This document shows, piece after piece, positions 52,221-64,000 of a stretch of DNA of 64,000 nt (positions are counted from its first letter, which is position 1; every line of letters starts with the position of its first letter). Origin of the DNA: Centropus unirufus. Taxonomy: Eukaryota; Chordata; Aves; Cuculiformes; Centropidae. The position numbers were made by a program, and so were the translations under genes. The notes below the pieces were generated by a model. It was not told the origin of the DNA. It saw only the letters and a list, made by a program, of their open reading frames with translations, and made no database searches. The stretch covers positions 5,200,338 through 5,264,337 of the forward strand of contig VYZI01000003.1 of assembly GCA_013397695.1 (NCBI GenBank), given 5' to 3'.

Positions 52221-54329
52221 ATTGTATTATGGATGTCTAGCCTATTACCTATCAGATTAAATTACATTGAAATCTCTATTTATTTACCCACCTCCTGTTC
52301 AGTGCCAAAATGGAAGTATGGTATTTCGACCCTCCCACCTCTACCAGTTCACTGACAATATTAAAGGTTCAAGATCAAGAATTAAAAAGTCAGGAAATTC
52401 CAGTAATGTGAACTCAGCCCCATTTATATCCTGTGTATTTTTTGGTGCACATGAATAACAAAGAGTGATGTGGTAGGGCCATTAAACTGGACATTCTCCA
52501 CCTGGGATAGTAAAATTTACCAGACTGGTTGACGTATTTCCCATTCTAAGTAAAAGGAACACTACAAGTTGTAAAGGTAATTGCACTGGAGCACAATGTG
52601 TCAATAGCTTAAAGACGCCAACCGTAAAATTTAACTTAATGAGGAGAAGAAGTTGAAATAGCAACTTTTGTGCAATGTAATAGATTGTGCTTCATTCAGC
52701 TTGAAATTTAGCAAGGCCTTCCATAAAACACAACAAAAGAAATCAGGAAAAAAAGAAAAGCATTAAGATAATGGTTCTGAGATCAAATAGTTTGAAAGCT
52801 CTGCTTTGTTGATTAAAGTTCAGCCTCCACATTAGAAAGAGATAGCCTCTACTGATATGAATCGATATTCCCTCTACTCGAATGCACCTGAGCACAATGA
52901 AACATACAGGTATGATTTGGTCTAGTATGCACTCTTTAAACATATCTTCCTTAATTTTGTTTTCTAGGCCAATGAACTATCATTTGGATCTATTCCAGTA
53001 TCTGGTTGCTACTCCACAATTTTTTTGCCCCAGCTCCATCCAGAAAAAGAAAATTGTTCCCTCGCAGCAGCCAAGGGCAATCAACTACGATTCTGTTCAA
53101 TGTAGACAGCAGCTTAGGAAAGTTTTTAGCTCTAAAAAGACACATGTGCGTGCATGTAGAAAGGAAGCAAAGGTAAATCTGTACCATTATGAACTCTCAA
53201 ATACTCTCTAGAGCTGCAGTGAATCTTTTACCTCTATTTATTTACACTCCTTTAAGTTACATTTAGGCATTCAGATAAGAAAAACTCTGGATCTGCAACA
53301 GCATACTAAGACACAGTTGTACACTTTCCTCTAGAATCCTGAAACATAACTGTTTCACTGACTTTGATACTAGTAATTAATCAATTTGCTGACAGTTTAA
53401 TTTCATGGTATTAGTGGTACTTGTTAGCAAATTTTTGACACACTGTTTAAAACAAAATAAAATGTTGTAAGAGAAAGAAAAATAGTATAGGGAACATGGA
53501 GAATGGAAAGCAACACAAAATGAGACTCCTGGAAATCACAAAAAAATGAACTGTCGAAAAGTAATGGTACAAGCATAGATTTCAAGATAGTTTTTAGTCT
53601 CCCTTGCCTGTGGAGGGAACCTAACACCCTCTCTGTTAAATTTTGTGGATCCCCTGTTGATGTCATTTAAACAACCTATAAGGAACTTCTGCACCTTGCT
53701 AAGAGCTGAGTATGTCCATAGGTGACTGAGTACTTAAAAGAGAATATCAGCACTGCAACCATCTAGTCTTATGTTACTAGCCCTTGGACACAGTCAGTTG
53801 TAGACACACTGAAAGTATGAAAACAGTTCAAAATACAGGGGAAGAAACAGCTTGATTCTGCCGACACAGTAATTTGCTCACTCTATTCTGTCTTAGCCGT
53901 AGGCACATCATTAACCTGGTACTCATTTTATTTCGAGTTTGGTTTTAGCTTCAGTCTTTTCAATGGTTCATCTCTCTTATTAGTTATAACTATAAAATAG
54001 AAGCCACAATATGCAAATTTGATCATGAAATAAATACGATAACTGGAAAATAAATGAGACATTTCTGCAAATTTGTTATCTGAGGTATTTCTATCAATCA
54101 GAACTAGTTTCCTCAGAATATGCACACATGGAGAAAATATAAAAGAGGTTTGCTGGGATCATTCAGAATTTTTTAGAATGCTGTTTATTACTAAATGTAT
54201 TAAGTGGCACAAAAAGAGGAGTGGCTAGGATTCCAAGAACATGGGGGCCACCTGTGGTCATGCTAACTGATGTTACCATTACAAGTACTAAGTAAAAACT
54301 GTGATTCATCATGTCTTGTGAAAGCAGGC
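52221..54329. other. non-coding stretch, no gene seen
   Basis: Opposing frames at 52882-53211 (109 codons) and 52990-53187 show no family. Near 53758 a phrase CCATCTAGTCTTATGTTACT faintly recalls reversed CR1 but is unsupported by its flanks. Confidence 0.6.
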
Positions 54330-55030
54330 CTTAAGCTTTGTATCATCAGCCTTCTGCTCCCCAGTATGACTCTGGTGCTGGGGAAATTTATGCTCCAACT
54401 CTGCCCAACAAGACTGTCTGTGCAGGTTCCCACAGTGAAGGCAATCTCACTGCAGCTCTCTCTCCCCACTCTCATTGGGGTTTCCTGAGCGGTCCCCACT
54501 GCCATGTCACTGGTACAGCTCTGCCACCTCTCCAAATAGCACCTAAGATCCCCATGACCTGTCTCATCCAGTTAGCATTTAAAACTTGACCTCTGCGCTC
54601 TGTAATCATCTAATGACTCCACCTTGGGCACCTATCTTTCACTGCCCTTCAGCGTTCATACTGGTCTTGCTGCATCAGCGTAATTAGATGAGCTTTTACT
54701 CATGAAACTGGGTAAGATAGGTGCAGGAAGCTCAGAAGAGGTCATAGCAAGGGTGTGACAAGCAGAGGTGAGCGCCATAGCTCACAGCCAGGTTAGACTG
54801 CACCTCAATAGACTCAAGTTCACCTCTTTTCTACACCACAGGGACACTCAGGATCCCGTGTTGGTGATCAATACCCGGCATATCTCAGACATTCTCCCAC
54901 ATATTGGGAACACGGCCAAACTGTAATGGCTGCCACTCTCAACCCCTGGTCCATTTTTAGCTCTTTCCATCACTAATCTTCCATCCCTCCCATGCAACCA
55001 AAAAATCCCCTTTCCTCCAGATAAGAAATA
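54330..55030. other. GC-richer, pyrimidine-rich block, unidentified
   Basis: This part is visibly richer in C and in CT runs on the plus strand than the sequence on either side. Three short frames (72-90 codons) overlap on both strands, and none has a recognisable domain. I cannot match it to a repeat family. It could be an old transposon or LTR remnant, a lncRNA exon or plain compositional drift. Confidence 0.35.
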
Positions 55031-56337
55031 ACTGACAGTGGGCTATCAATTTCAGGATATGCATAACTAATTTCATCTTCTGTGTGACAAGCTAAACTGA
55101 CTGGTGCAGAAAAGGAGCATTCTTATTTCGCATTTCCCCATCCTATTCTCTATCCCACATTTCAAACAATGATCAAGGCTACACAGGAAATGATTAATCC
55201 AGATTCACTATACAGAGGTTTAGTGTTGGCAAGTCCTGTTGTTACCAGCATGGAGACATGCATGATCCTACTCATAGTTTGGTGCTGAGCTCCATGCCAG
55301 TTAGCATTATTATTCTGATAATTATGTTAGTCATGTAGAGCTAGTAGGTCATGGAGCTCATGCAAGGCCATCTGCTGGCTAGTCCTTTCCGGAGAGCAGT
55401 GTGGGAATGTTGCAGTGGATTTCAAACCATATACAATAACTGAAATTCCACCACATCACTCTTTCGTTCTCAGTATTACATTGCCAAAGCAGAAAAACCA
55501 ATACAACTATCAGTAGAAATAATGTTTCTTAGTCACTTTTGACATCCTCCTCAGAGGATTAGGATTAGGCATCTTTGAGTATGCCTCTAAGCATCTTAGC
55601 TTAGTGTACAGTATCCACAGTTCATGCTCTAGACCCCATACTCTGGCTTTTCTTAATACCAAACTGAAAAACTTCTCTAGGTCAGTTTTACTTTGTTCAT
55701 TGTCCTCAAACTTTTCAATTGCTTTTCTTTTCTGCCAAAGATATCTCAGGGGGAGGCAACTGCTATTTGTTGCATTCTTCAACTAAAGCCTCCAAAAAAG
55801 GAGATTTTCCTACCTTTTTCTAAGCCGAGAGCCTCAATTCCAGGACACATCAGCCTTTCCCAGTCCTCTATTCCATTATATTTTATTAACTGATTCATGC
55901 TTTTCCGCTTCCTTCTCCCCAAAATCATCTGAAGCAGAGTGAGATTTTATGTTCAGTGTAAATTGTGTATGCCATTGGTGTTGCCTCCTGTCTTCATAAA
56001 GAGGGAAAACAAAAGTATAAACAACACAGTGCTGATTTCTTTTATCTTTCTCATGTGCATCCTCCTCCCAACATTGGTTAAGTGGTTACATGACACTGTT
56101 TATCTCTGTTCCGCCACAGATAATGGAGTGCCCTAGTTCTCTCAGTGCTTTCCACATAGCATCCCCCTTGCAGCTTCCACTGGCCATCTGTCTTCTAATA
56201 CGCACTCCTTCTTAACTTGGAAAGGATTATTTTCAACAGCCATTTAGCATACGCTTTTCTTTCTCTCTCTTTATCTGTGTTTCTCTTCAAGAGAACTGAC
56301 GTCTGAATCATCCCTTACACTGGGGATAAAAATAATT
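55031..56337. other. non-coding stretch, no gene seen
   Basis: Frames of up to 90 codons on both strands at 55510-55893 overlap and lack motifs. No repeat or RNA is recognised. Confidence 0.6.
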
Positions 56338-56856
56338 ATGGAAGAGCTAGGAAGCTCCATAAGTTTCAACTTGCAGAGTTTCTGTTGGGTTTGCCCATCA
56401 AGGGGCGGGGGAGGGAGGACAGGGTGTGGTTTTACCCGTAAGCTAAAAATACAAAAGGCAAACAGTGGTTCCAATAAGTGTAAACTACACATTGTACCCA
56501 GTGTTATTCAGTATTGGTTTACAACCTTCCTTTCACAAGTATATGATAGTGATGACTTCACTTCACCCATCACTAACACCGTGGGAATAGGTAACCATTT
56601 TACTGATGGCAAAGATAATTTGGGTCCAGGCAGAAAAGAGAAATTACTTATCCAGCCAAAGAGAATGGAGTTCTTGCTACTTCAGGACAAGATTAAAGGC
56701 TGGAATTGGAATCAAATCTTTGTGGTCAGGGAGAATCTGGACACAGCCATGGCTGAAAGGCAAAGAAGCAGACAGCATGGCCCAGCAGGTGCCAACCAGC
56801 CTGCTGGCTTAGGCTGGGTTGCAGACTTGGCAAGAACATCAAGGACTCAGGAGTAG
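56338..56856 (+). other. longest open frame in window, probably not a gene
   Basis: The 172-codon frame begins MEELGSS and ends RTSRTQE. It has a glycine-rich stretch near residue 23-28 and a charged C-terminal part rich in R and Q. I recognise no domain, signal peptide or membrane segment. There is no evident promoter. The region is purine-rich, which lowers stop frequency. Smaller frames overlap on both strands. A processed pseudogene or lineage-specific exon is possible but not supported, and chance is likelier in a window this size. Confidence 0.12.
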
Positions 56857-59800
56857 GAGGAAGACAGAAGTCCAAACCTGGGGTGGGGGCTGTTAGAAGG
56901 AGTCTGTGAATCTCTGTAAGGATGGGAAAGGAGGACTGGGGTGGGGAGAGTGCCACTGTGGGAGTCCATTCAGGAAATATCATATTCTGTAGCTTTCAGG
57001 AGTTAGGGAGGGTATTTTGAATTTGGACAATTAAACCTTGGGAGTACATTTCACTCATGTTAATTCTATTTGCTTGGTTTTTCTAGATAGAGACAAGAAA
57101 TATTTACCTCAATTTGTTTTCACTAGTATTGTGTAAAAGCTTTTGTGAACTAGGTACTCTAGGAAAACAAAAATTATGAGGTTGGTTTGAATTGATCAAA
57201 AAAAAAAAAGGCTCAATTATATATTAAGAATTTTATAATATTGCATAATTTGTTAAAAATTGCCAATGTAAATTTTCAGTACCATTCACCCCCTGTACTG
57301 AGTTTTTCAGAATATGATATTCCATGTATCTAAAAAGGTAGCAGAGAAGACAAAAGGAATGTGTTGGTTACGTATTGTTTGTAGGAAGATCTTCCTTCTG
57401 TAAGGAAACCTAACTAAACTGAACAAATAGTCTCATTGTGACAGACCTAAAGAATTTTTAAAAAATATTTGCTTCTGTCTCTTCAATTAGTCCAGACTGT
57501 TGTCAACAAGATGATCTTTCCTACCTGATCCTCTGACTATGTAATCTTGCTTTTTATAGTCTCTGAGTCACTAAACTCAATCTGTTATTAGTTTCAAGTT
57601 CATTTTTTGTTGTGATTGTTTTTAAGGTTATAAGCCACATAGTCTCTGCTCATGCTCTGAACTAATTCGTTTTCACACTTATTCATTACAAGCTTTCCTG
57701 CTTTGCTGATGTTTCCAGCATTTATCTCCAAATCCCCTTCTCTTCTCAGAAATGTTTCCGTCATTTCTTCTACTCAACACCTGCGCTGAAAGAGCTCCCA
57801 CAACATTATATTGCCAGCTTTCTCCCTTTTTTATGTTTAAATTGCTGTGGAATTCGAATTTCTACATAAATACATAGAAATAGTAATATTTTCACAATTA
57901 AAAAAGAACATCTTATGTCACTAGGGCATGTAAAACCACATGTGTGGCATTAATTTTTGATTCATCCTGACTCTTTCCTATCTTTTAGTGCAGCCGTATT
58001 AGATATTCAAGTCTTGTGTACACACAGTAACATCTTCAGAGCAAATATGAATTACTGATTTTTCTGGGACAGGACAAACAACAGTAATTTTGCATTTTAC
58101 GAAGATTTTTTGGTAAACTGATCATTTTAAATCGAACAATAAACTTTTCTCAATGATACTGACAGTAAAATCAGTAGATAACTCAAATTCCTGCCCTACA
58201 ACGTCCTTCTGTTTTGGAAAATATGTTTTTTAAATTAACAAATGCAAGTTAAACAGAAAACCATGAAATGATTGGAAATAATTATTTTTATAATTATCTG
58301 CCTATTCAGATGTATCAAATAGGTCAAATGTGTCCTTTTTACATAGGTTTTGAAAGCCATATGCTGTTAGAGGAAAAAACAAATGAGTAAGATGCAATCC
58401 CCTAGATCCTTTTTAACACTATGAGAAAATATAAACCATCCACAAAAAGAAAATAAAAAAGATCAGAAAGTAAATAAGAAATCAATTCAACAAAAAAGTT
58501 TTTTTTTAAAAAAAGATCATAGCAATGTAGTAGGCTCCAAAGCTTCCTGGGAGTAGAAAGGCAAAGGGTACGACATTCTAAATATCCCAATTCTGGCATG
58601 TTGCATGCACGGCCAAATAGCTGGGATATCCATATGAGTAAGACTGCAAGAAACGAATCATAGTTCTTTGTAGAATTTTTAACAGGACTTTTTAAAGCTC
58701 TAAAAAAAACATATTGCTAAAAGTTATGGGCAAAATTCAGACTCTGTGGAAGTCAGTGCTTATAAATTCATACAATATTTGTTCGAATTCTTATCAAATT
58801 GTATAACAGTCTATTAATATCAGAAACTATGCTGTGTTTCTATTTTCTGAATGTTGCACATTTTTGGGCTCACAGTGTGTTTTTTGAAACACGAGATGTA
58901 ATTCAAGTGATAATTCAAGCTAAGATACTACAATTATATTCAAAACTGTGAAAAAATTTCTCCAGGTACTGTGCCAGTATTTTTGAAAATTGTTGAAAGA
59001 TGAAATGTACATAGGATACGTCAGACGAAGGTTGTGGTTTGGGTAAAATGTTTTATAAAAGTATCTTTTTTTCCAAATAAAATGTGTTTTGGATTTTAGT
59101 TATGAAAAAATAATAGATATGATAAATTACACCTATTTTTAGCTTGCACTCACATTTGGTCTAGAGCTTTTTTCACAAAAAGATATATTGCTCTGATTTC
59201 TTTTTATTTCTTTTCTGTTATAAATGGAGACAATAAGAATTTTAACTACCTTTTTACGTTACATGTAGAGCGCCCTTTCTTGATGTGCTTCTTGAGAAAC
59301 TAACTTCTAAAAAAGTTGTCATGGAAAAAATGACTCCATCTTCAGAAAAACAGAGAAATAACTCATATAATTGTAGTCGTCACTAGAAAAAATGGTCACA
59401 ACACCAATCATATGACTAAGTATCTCCAAAATAAAAAGAAATTATGTGAAATAAAAAAATCGAATGGCATAAAATAAAATTTAAATAGAAGTTAAATAGA
59501 GGAGGAAGAAAAATGTGAACACTAGCAATATTCTGATATCATTAAAAATAACTGCACTCATTTAAGATTTTGCTTTTGGATTAAGCTTTTTTTCTATATA
59601 GGCAATTGAGAAATGGAGTAAATAACTTTATTATTTTCAGTGAGCAAGGGCTAATCTGAAATCTCTCACTGAGGTCTGAAATGACTAGTCTAAGCTAAAG
59701 TTTTAATCAGAATAGCAAAGGCTTTACTGCAGATCCCACCAAAGAAAGGGTTTCTCATAAAAGAACCAGACATAATAAAATAAAATTACTTTAAATTACC

Positions 59801-60959
59801 CTGATCTTCCCTCTGACTCATTCTAGGATGCTTTCTAACAAGCCAGGACAAATCTGAAAGAAAACCCAAGTAAATATTTGTTGTCAGATTTAATATCTCG
59901 TAGATATTATTTCTAAAGAAACCAAGATATTTAAGTAACCTAGATTTCAATGCAATTCTGTGAAGAAGACACGTTTCAGGCAAGTGGGTGTGAAGGGAAT
60001 GGTGTAAAATAAAACTAAGCAAGAGCAAATTAATAAGGAGAACTATGGGGCCACATTAAGAGTTGGACCACTGAAATAGCTTGGTGACTACTTAGAAAGG
60101 AAATCCCATTGACTAAGAAATGAACTCATCTTTTGACGTTAATAATTTCTCTAAAAAAGTACTATCTTTCTTGCTGATGAACGCTAATATTTGTAAGCTA
60201 CCAGTTGCCCTTTCGACTTTCAGAGAAGTGTTGTAAAGTTATTTTTAACAGCACGTACACTAAAATATATCACTTAATTCGTGTTAACAATAACCAGAGA
60301 GTAAAAATTTACATTTCTTAAAAAATGTCGGCTAAAAAATGTTGAGGCCATCAGATATGAAATTCTAACCCAGTGGATACAAGACAGTGTTCCTTTGATG
60401 TAAATATGCTGCTTTTATACTGAAGTAAGGTATAGTACTAAGAGAAAATACCCAGTTCTTGGTTTTAGCTTTTTTGATATATCTTACAATGAGACTTCCA
60501 GGCAAAAGTTTTATTTTATTGCTGAGAATAAATACAGTACTTAGGCAGTTGAGGAAAAGAGCAATGTTATTTTTTGATGCAAAAATACCAAATTTGGTAA
60601 AACATCCTGGAACACCTGGTGTTTTCCCTTAAATATTTCAACATCAAATACCTCTTAATGTTACCATTAATGAAATTAGTGTAACAGCTGAGACTAGCAT
60701 ATTACCCATCATTAGATTCTTTTTATACCTTAGACAGTGAGAAAGTCATGGGAACACATCTTGGGGGGAAAAAAATAGATTCAGGAATGAGACAGAGTAA
60801 AGCTAAAGGCTCCATTAACATCTCCACTTACAATTCTCAGCCTTTCACAGAGTCTTCAAGGGAAACCTATTATACACACAGTTTAATTGGCTAAGGAGAA
60901 TGCTAGGCTATTGGGCCAGTAAAGACTTACTAAAATAAACAGTGTGTTTAAAGAGGTCA
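56857..60959. other. AT-rich non-coding stretch, no gene seen
   Basis: A G-rich patch at about 56880-56960 gives way to strongly AT-rich desert. A T9-A7 tract lies at 58499-58514. Frames are at most 80 codons. No repeat family is recognised. Confidence 0.62.
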
Positions 60960-61210
60960 ACTTGCCCAGTGATGTCTTGAGAGGAGATACTGACTCTGCA
61001 TTTTTAAGAAGCCATTTATTTATAGAGAAGCTGATTAAACCAGCCAGGCATTGTGTGCCCTCTGCCTCTGGGAAGGATGACAATAGATTTTTAATAAATG
61101 CGTAATATTTGCTGAGTTGTATGAATATTCAGAAATAAAGGTATTTAAATCCTGATTATCTTTTGTGCCTGCTTACCAGCCACGGAGTTTTAAGATTTAT
61201 CAACATTCCT
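60960..61210. promoter_or_regulatory. candidate conserved non-coding element
   Basis: This is repeat-free, mixed-composition sequence with phrases such as GCCATTTATTTATAGAGAAG, AATAGATTTTTAATAAATGC and AAATCCTGATTATC. HOX-like (TTTATTTATAG, TTTTAATAAATG) and GATTA words are clustered. No open frame of interest crosses it. It lies at the left edge of the most conserved-looking part of the window. Regulatory role is inference only. Confidence 0.2.
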
Positions 61211-61599
61211 GATTTGCTGGGTTGGTAGAGCACAACACTGAATCTGAAGAAATTCTTCCAACTATCATTAGTTTACAACAATTATTTTAACTATCGGGTA
61301 TTGACAGATAGTCCTCTACACCCAGAATTCACTTACATATAGATTTATACACTGGCTGATATGTTCATTAATGATTAGCATGCAGTCCAACACAAAATTC
61401 CTTTGAAATGCACCAGCTTTCCCTGAAATATGCAGAGCAGGTTGTAATATGCACAGGGATGGAGTAGAAAGACAGCCCACCTGCACACAATATGTGGCTC
61501 TCTCAAGGGCAAATAAACGTAGATTTGCTGTTCTCCCATGCTTCTGCTAGAACGCATTTCTGCCTGAGCATCAAGGTCCCTTTAAGCCTCAATTTTGTC

Positions 61600-62100
61600 T
61601 ATTCCCCTATTTAATTTTTTTGGCCTCGAGACTGGAGGCTGCAATTCATTTCCTGTTGGTCTCCAGGAGGCCCAGCGTGCTTGGCAAAAGCGAGCAAAGC
61701 CAGGACTCAAGCTGGGCTCCTGAGGGCAGACAAATTGTCGTCGGGGGCAACCTATTGCCCTGCTGTGAGAATGGGAAATGTGTCTGCGGCACCCACTGCA
61801 GCTGTACAGCCTCCCGTAAGTCTGAGGGAAGGAGGGCACTGAACCGCTACTGCAGCAGTCACTTGCATTTTGTGCAAGAGCAGAGAGAGGTGTCCCTTCT
61901 GTTTGGGCTGTGGACAGCTGGGGTCTTCTGAGCATGCTATGGCAGCATTTATTGAAGCACCAGAGAAGTGCAACTGGTGAAAACACGGCAATTTAGGGCT
62001 ATTTAGGCATTGCAGGATTAAGGAGCACCTAGCAAGGAAACTGGAGGTTCTGCCTTTTGGAGGCAGGCACGGCAGCGAGGGGTCAAAATGATTTTGTGCT
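61600..62100. other. relatively CpG- and GC-rich patch
   Basis: By eye I count about eleven CpG dinucleotides, including TGTCGTCGGGG, in roughly 460 bases, where the surrounding desert shows only scattered ones. Overlapping frames of 103 (plus) and 134 and 79 (minus) codons run here. The plus frame has a cysteine cluster (CENGKCVCGTHCSC) but no recognised domain. A donor-like CCCGTAAGT lies at 61814-61822. A small exon, an orphan CpG-island promoter or a GC-rich enhancer are options, and none is established. Confidence 0.3.
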
Positions 62101-62810
62101 TCTAGCCCTTGGGCCTGTCTAAAGTTGCTGTTCTATTAATTATGCAGTTTTTTTTCCTGGTGTACAGAAGATGAGAGAGTTTGGCATTTTCTTGTCTGCC
62201 CTGCCAGCATTTATTCTTTGACAAGACCAGCCTTGTGTAAACAGCCTGAGCCCAATGGTATTTGCTTAACATTTTAATTGGGGAATATTTTAAAGGAAGG
62301 GAGCTTGAGGTGTCCTTTGTTTTCTGCCTGGTGGTTTCCCATGTTTCTCATGAAAGGGAACAGACTCAGCTCTTTTGTCTATTTTCTGTTTTCTTCTTGC
62401 GCTAGCGTATTAATAAGACATCAGAAGGCACTTAGCTATTTGTAACAATCCACCATAGCCATCTTTGTGGTGAGGGCAGGCCTGTCGTCTCTTGCTCTAA
62501 TCATGTCATAACTGTGAAAGGCATTGCTGAAGTAGACTGTTATATTACCTACAAATCTGTCATTTTCTTAACAGCCAGGAATAATTGCATAGATTTATCT
62601 TTCCACTTTTTGGGAAAATGGTTCCATCACAACAAAAACGAGCATAATTCCATCTTTTTTTTTTAATACATGGTTTGATTTTCATCTCAAAGTTGATGTT
62701 TAAACATTTGCAAGCGACATCCTCAGGTGGAAGTGTTATTTTTCTGGATTGTTGCTGTTGCTAAGGCAGACAGATGTGCTGCTTGTTGAGAGCAGCATTT
62801 CAATCAGGGT
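62101..62810. promoter_or_regulatory. candidate conserved non-coding element cluster
   Basis: The block combines balanced composition, no repeat matches and many recognisable factor-like words: TTAATTATGCAG, ACATTTTAATTGG, GTATTAATAAG, CATCCTCAGGTGG and GCTGTTGCTAAGG. Frames are short and interrupted. Its texture resembles long vertebrate conserved non-coding elements near developmental genes. No sequence identity to a named element is claimed. Confidence 0.28.
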
Positions 62811-64000
62811 GCTTGTCCCCCCTGGAGACAGTTGGCATGTTCAGAGATGTAATCCTGACTTCCCAATGAGCCACACTTCTGCTGGCTGGGCCATGGGAGA
62901 AGCTCCTTTCCGTCACACCTCGCATTAGCTGCTGGCTACAGAGACCAGACCTGAATCTCAGCTGTGTGAGCACCACGTCTCCAATGCAGAGCGACTGGAT
63001 GGACATCACTAATTGGACAAGTCTACCGCAGCACAGGACTGCCAGCTGGCAGGCACACCACCTCCCTGTGTTAGTGTTACATGCTCTAAGGTTAATTCCC
63101 CCAGCGCCAAGCAGGTGTTTTGGAGAAGGCTCAGTTGGGATTTCTGAAGAGCTCAGCAGATCTGCACTTGACGGGAGAGTTACAAATGCTGGGATCATTG
63201 CTTGGGTCTGCAGGAAAGGAGTTGTTTTCACTTTCTCACGCTCAGCTTCCTTTGAAGGGTCTGCAAAAATTGCAGTCAAATTCTACCTTATCCCTAGACA
63301 ACTCAACCTGGTATTCAAGAGCTGTGAATGCATGGACTCCTCCTAGCTTTAAAATTACAAATGGATCTTTTCTTTATCTAAAACAGAACAATCATATTCT
63401 ATGGATATCTTTATTGCCTCTGATAAGAAAGATTATGCTTTCATGTACAATGTCTTGCAAGTGTTTTATGATATACAGGGTTTTGCAAAGCACTCAGAAC
63501 TAAAATCTGTGGGGGAAAAAGTCCTCAGCAGATGTAAATCAATGTAGTTGCACCAAACGCAGCCATGAATCTATCCCTCTGCATCCTAATAACTCAGTTT
63601 CTCAGTATCTTTATAGTTCACTGTACATGCATGAAGGGCAACACACTGAAAATTTTACTTCCAAAAGATAACTAATAATTTGTCAGAAAAAATTCTCTGT
63701 AAGCAGAAAAATTTTGCTGAAGTCAAACAAGATTTTTTTAAACAAAATCTGAATAATTACCAAAGAATTTTTAATTATTGAATAGTTTTTCTACTATTAA
63801 TTTACTTCTGTATACCAGCTTGGATTAGAAATGCCTGGAACATTTTTCAGGTTCAGAAGTATTTTGGAAGATATGTTTTTCTAAATTTCTTAACTTTTGA
63901 CTTGTGGGGTGAAATTTAGAACTAGCTCATCAACAGTTTTGCTGCCCTGTGGAGAGTGTCAGAATGCTATTTTTGCCATCTAGCCAATATGTAAAGGAGT
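62811..64000. other. right end, overlapping open frames then AT-rich sequence
   Basis: Three frames overlap at 62800-63503: 159 codons on the minus strand, and 126 and 127 codons on the plus strand. None shows a known domain. Simultaneous openness on both strands suggests low stop density from composition rather than a gene. From about 63500 the sequence is ordinary AT-rich desert to the window end, with nothing recognised. Confidence 0.45.

Noticed and set aside
53750..53790. Reversed CR1 fragment (CCATCTAGTC phrase)
   Set aside because: Flanking sequence does not continue with CR1 text.
56338..56856. Longest open frame, 172 codons, as a protein gene
   Set aside because: No domain, no promoter or splice context, purine-rich composition, overlapping frames. 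This length is plausible by chance in 64 kb searched in six frames.
1..64000. CRISPR array, prophage, operon or other bacterial-type system
   Set aside because: No regularly spaced repeats, no dense coding, no ribosome-binding-site pattern. CR1 repeats mark this as vertebrate DNA.
1..64000. Intact endogenous retrovirus or DNA transposon
   Set aside because: No paired LTRs, no primer-binding site, no polymerase or transposase frame and no terminal inverted repeats recognised.

Overview
The window reads as vertebrate, most likely avian, non-coding DNA. Every recent interspersed repeat I recognise is a CR1 LINE, the dominant retrotransposon of birds. I see no Alu, B1 or L1. The sequence is AT-rich, poor in CpG and sparse in repeats, like an avian macrochromosome gene desert or a very long intron. 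A crocodilian or turtle source cannot be formally excluded, because those genomes carry related CR1 elements.

I find no convincing protein-coding gene, tRNA, rRNA, CRISPR array or intact mobile element. Open frames are short (the longest is 172 codons at 56338-56856), lie on both strands, have no recognisable domain, and suit chance or antisense readings of repeats.

The layout is mostly unannotatable desert with landmarks. An ancient L2/L3-like LINE reverse-transcriptase remnant lies at about 6785-6990 (minus). Pieces of CR1 lie at about 26565-26760 (plus), 27720-28045 (minus), 32991-33490 (minus) and 39335-39975 (plus). MIR-type or other SINE relics lie near 29245-29340, 32600-32700, 36870-36965 and 42985-43055. 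A possible older repeat lies at 12925-13060. Simple repeats include several long alternating purine-pyrimidine tracts.

Several blocks look to the eye like conserved regulatory DNA, with clustered homeodomain or POU-like cores and balanced composition. The best are about 3360-3730, 14500-14930, 51820-51990 and 60960-62810. The last lies beside a stretch relatively rich in GC and CpG (61600-62100). These are candidates only, since conservation could not be tested here. No novel biological system is evident. The most informative items are the ancient LINE relic, the octamer-like cluster and the right-end block.
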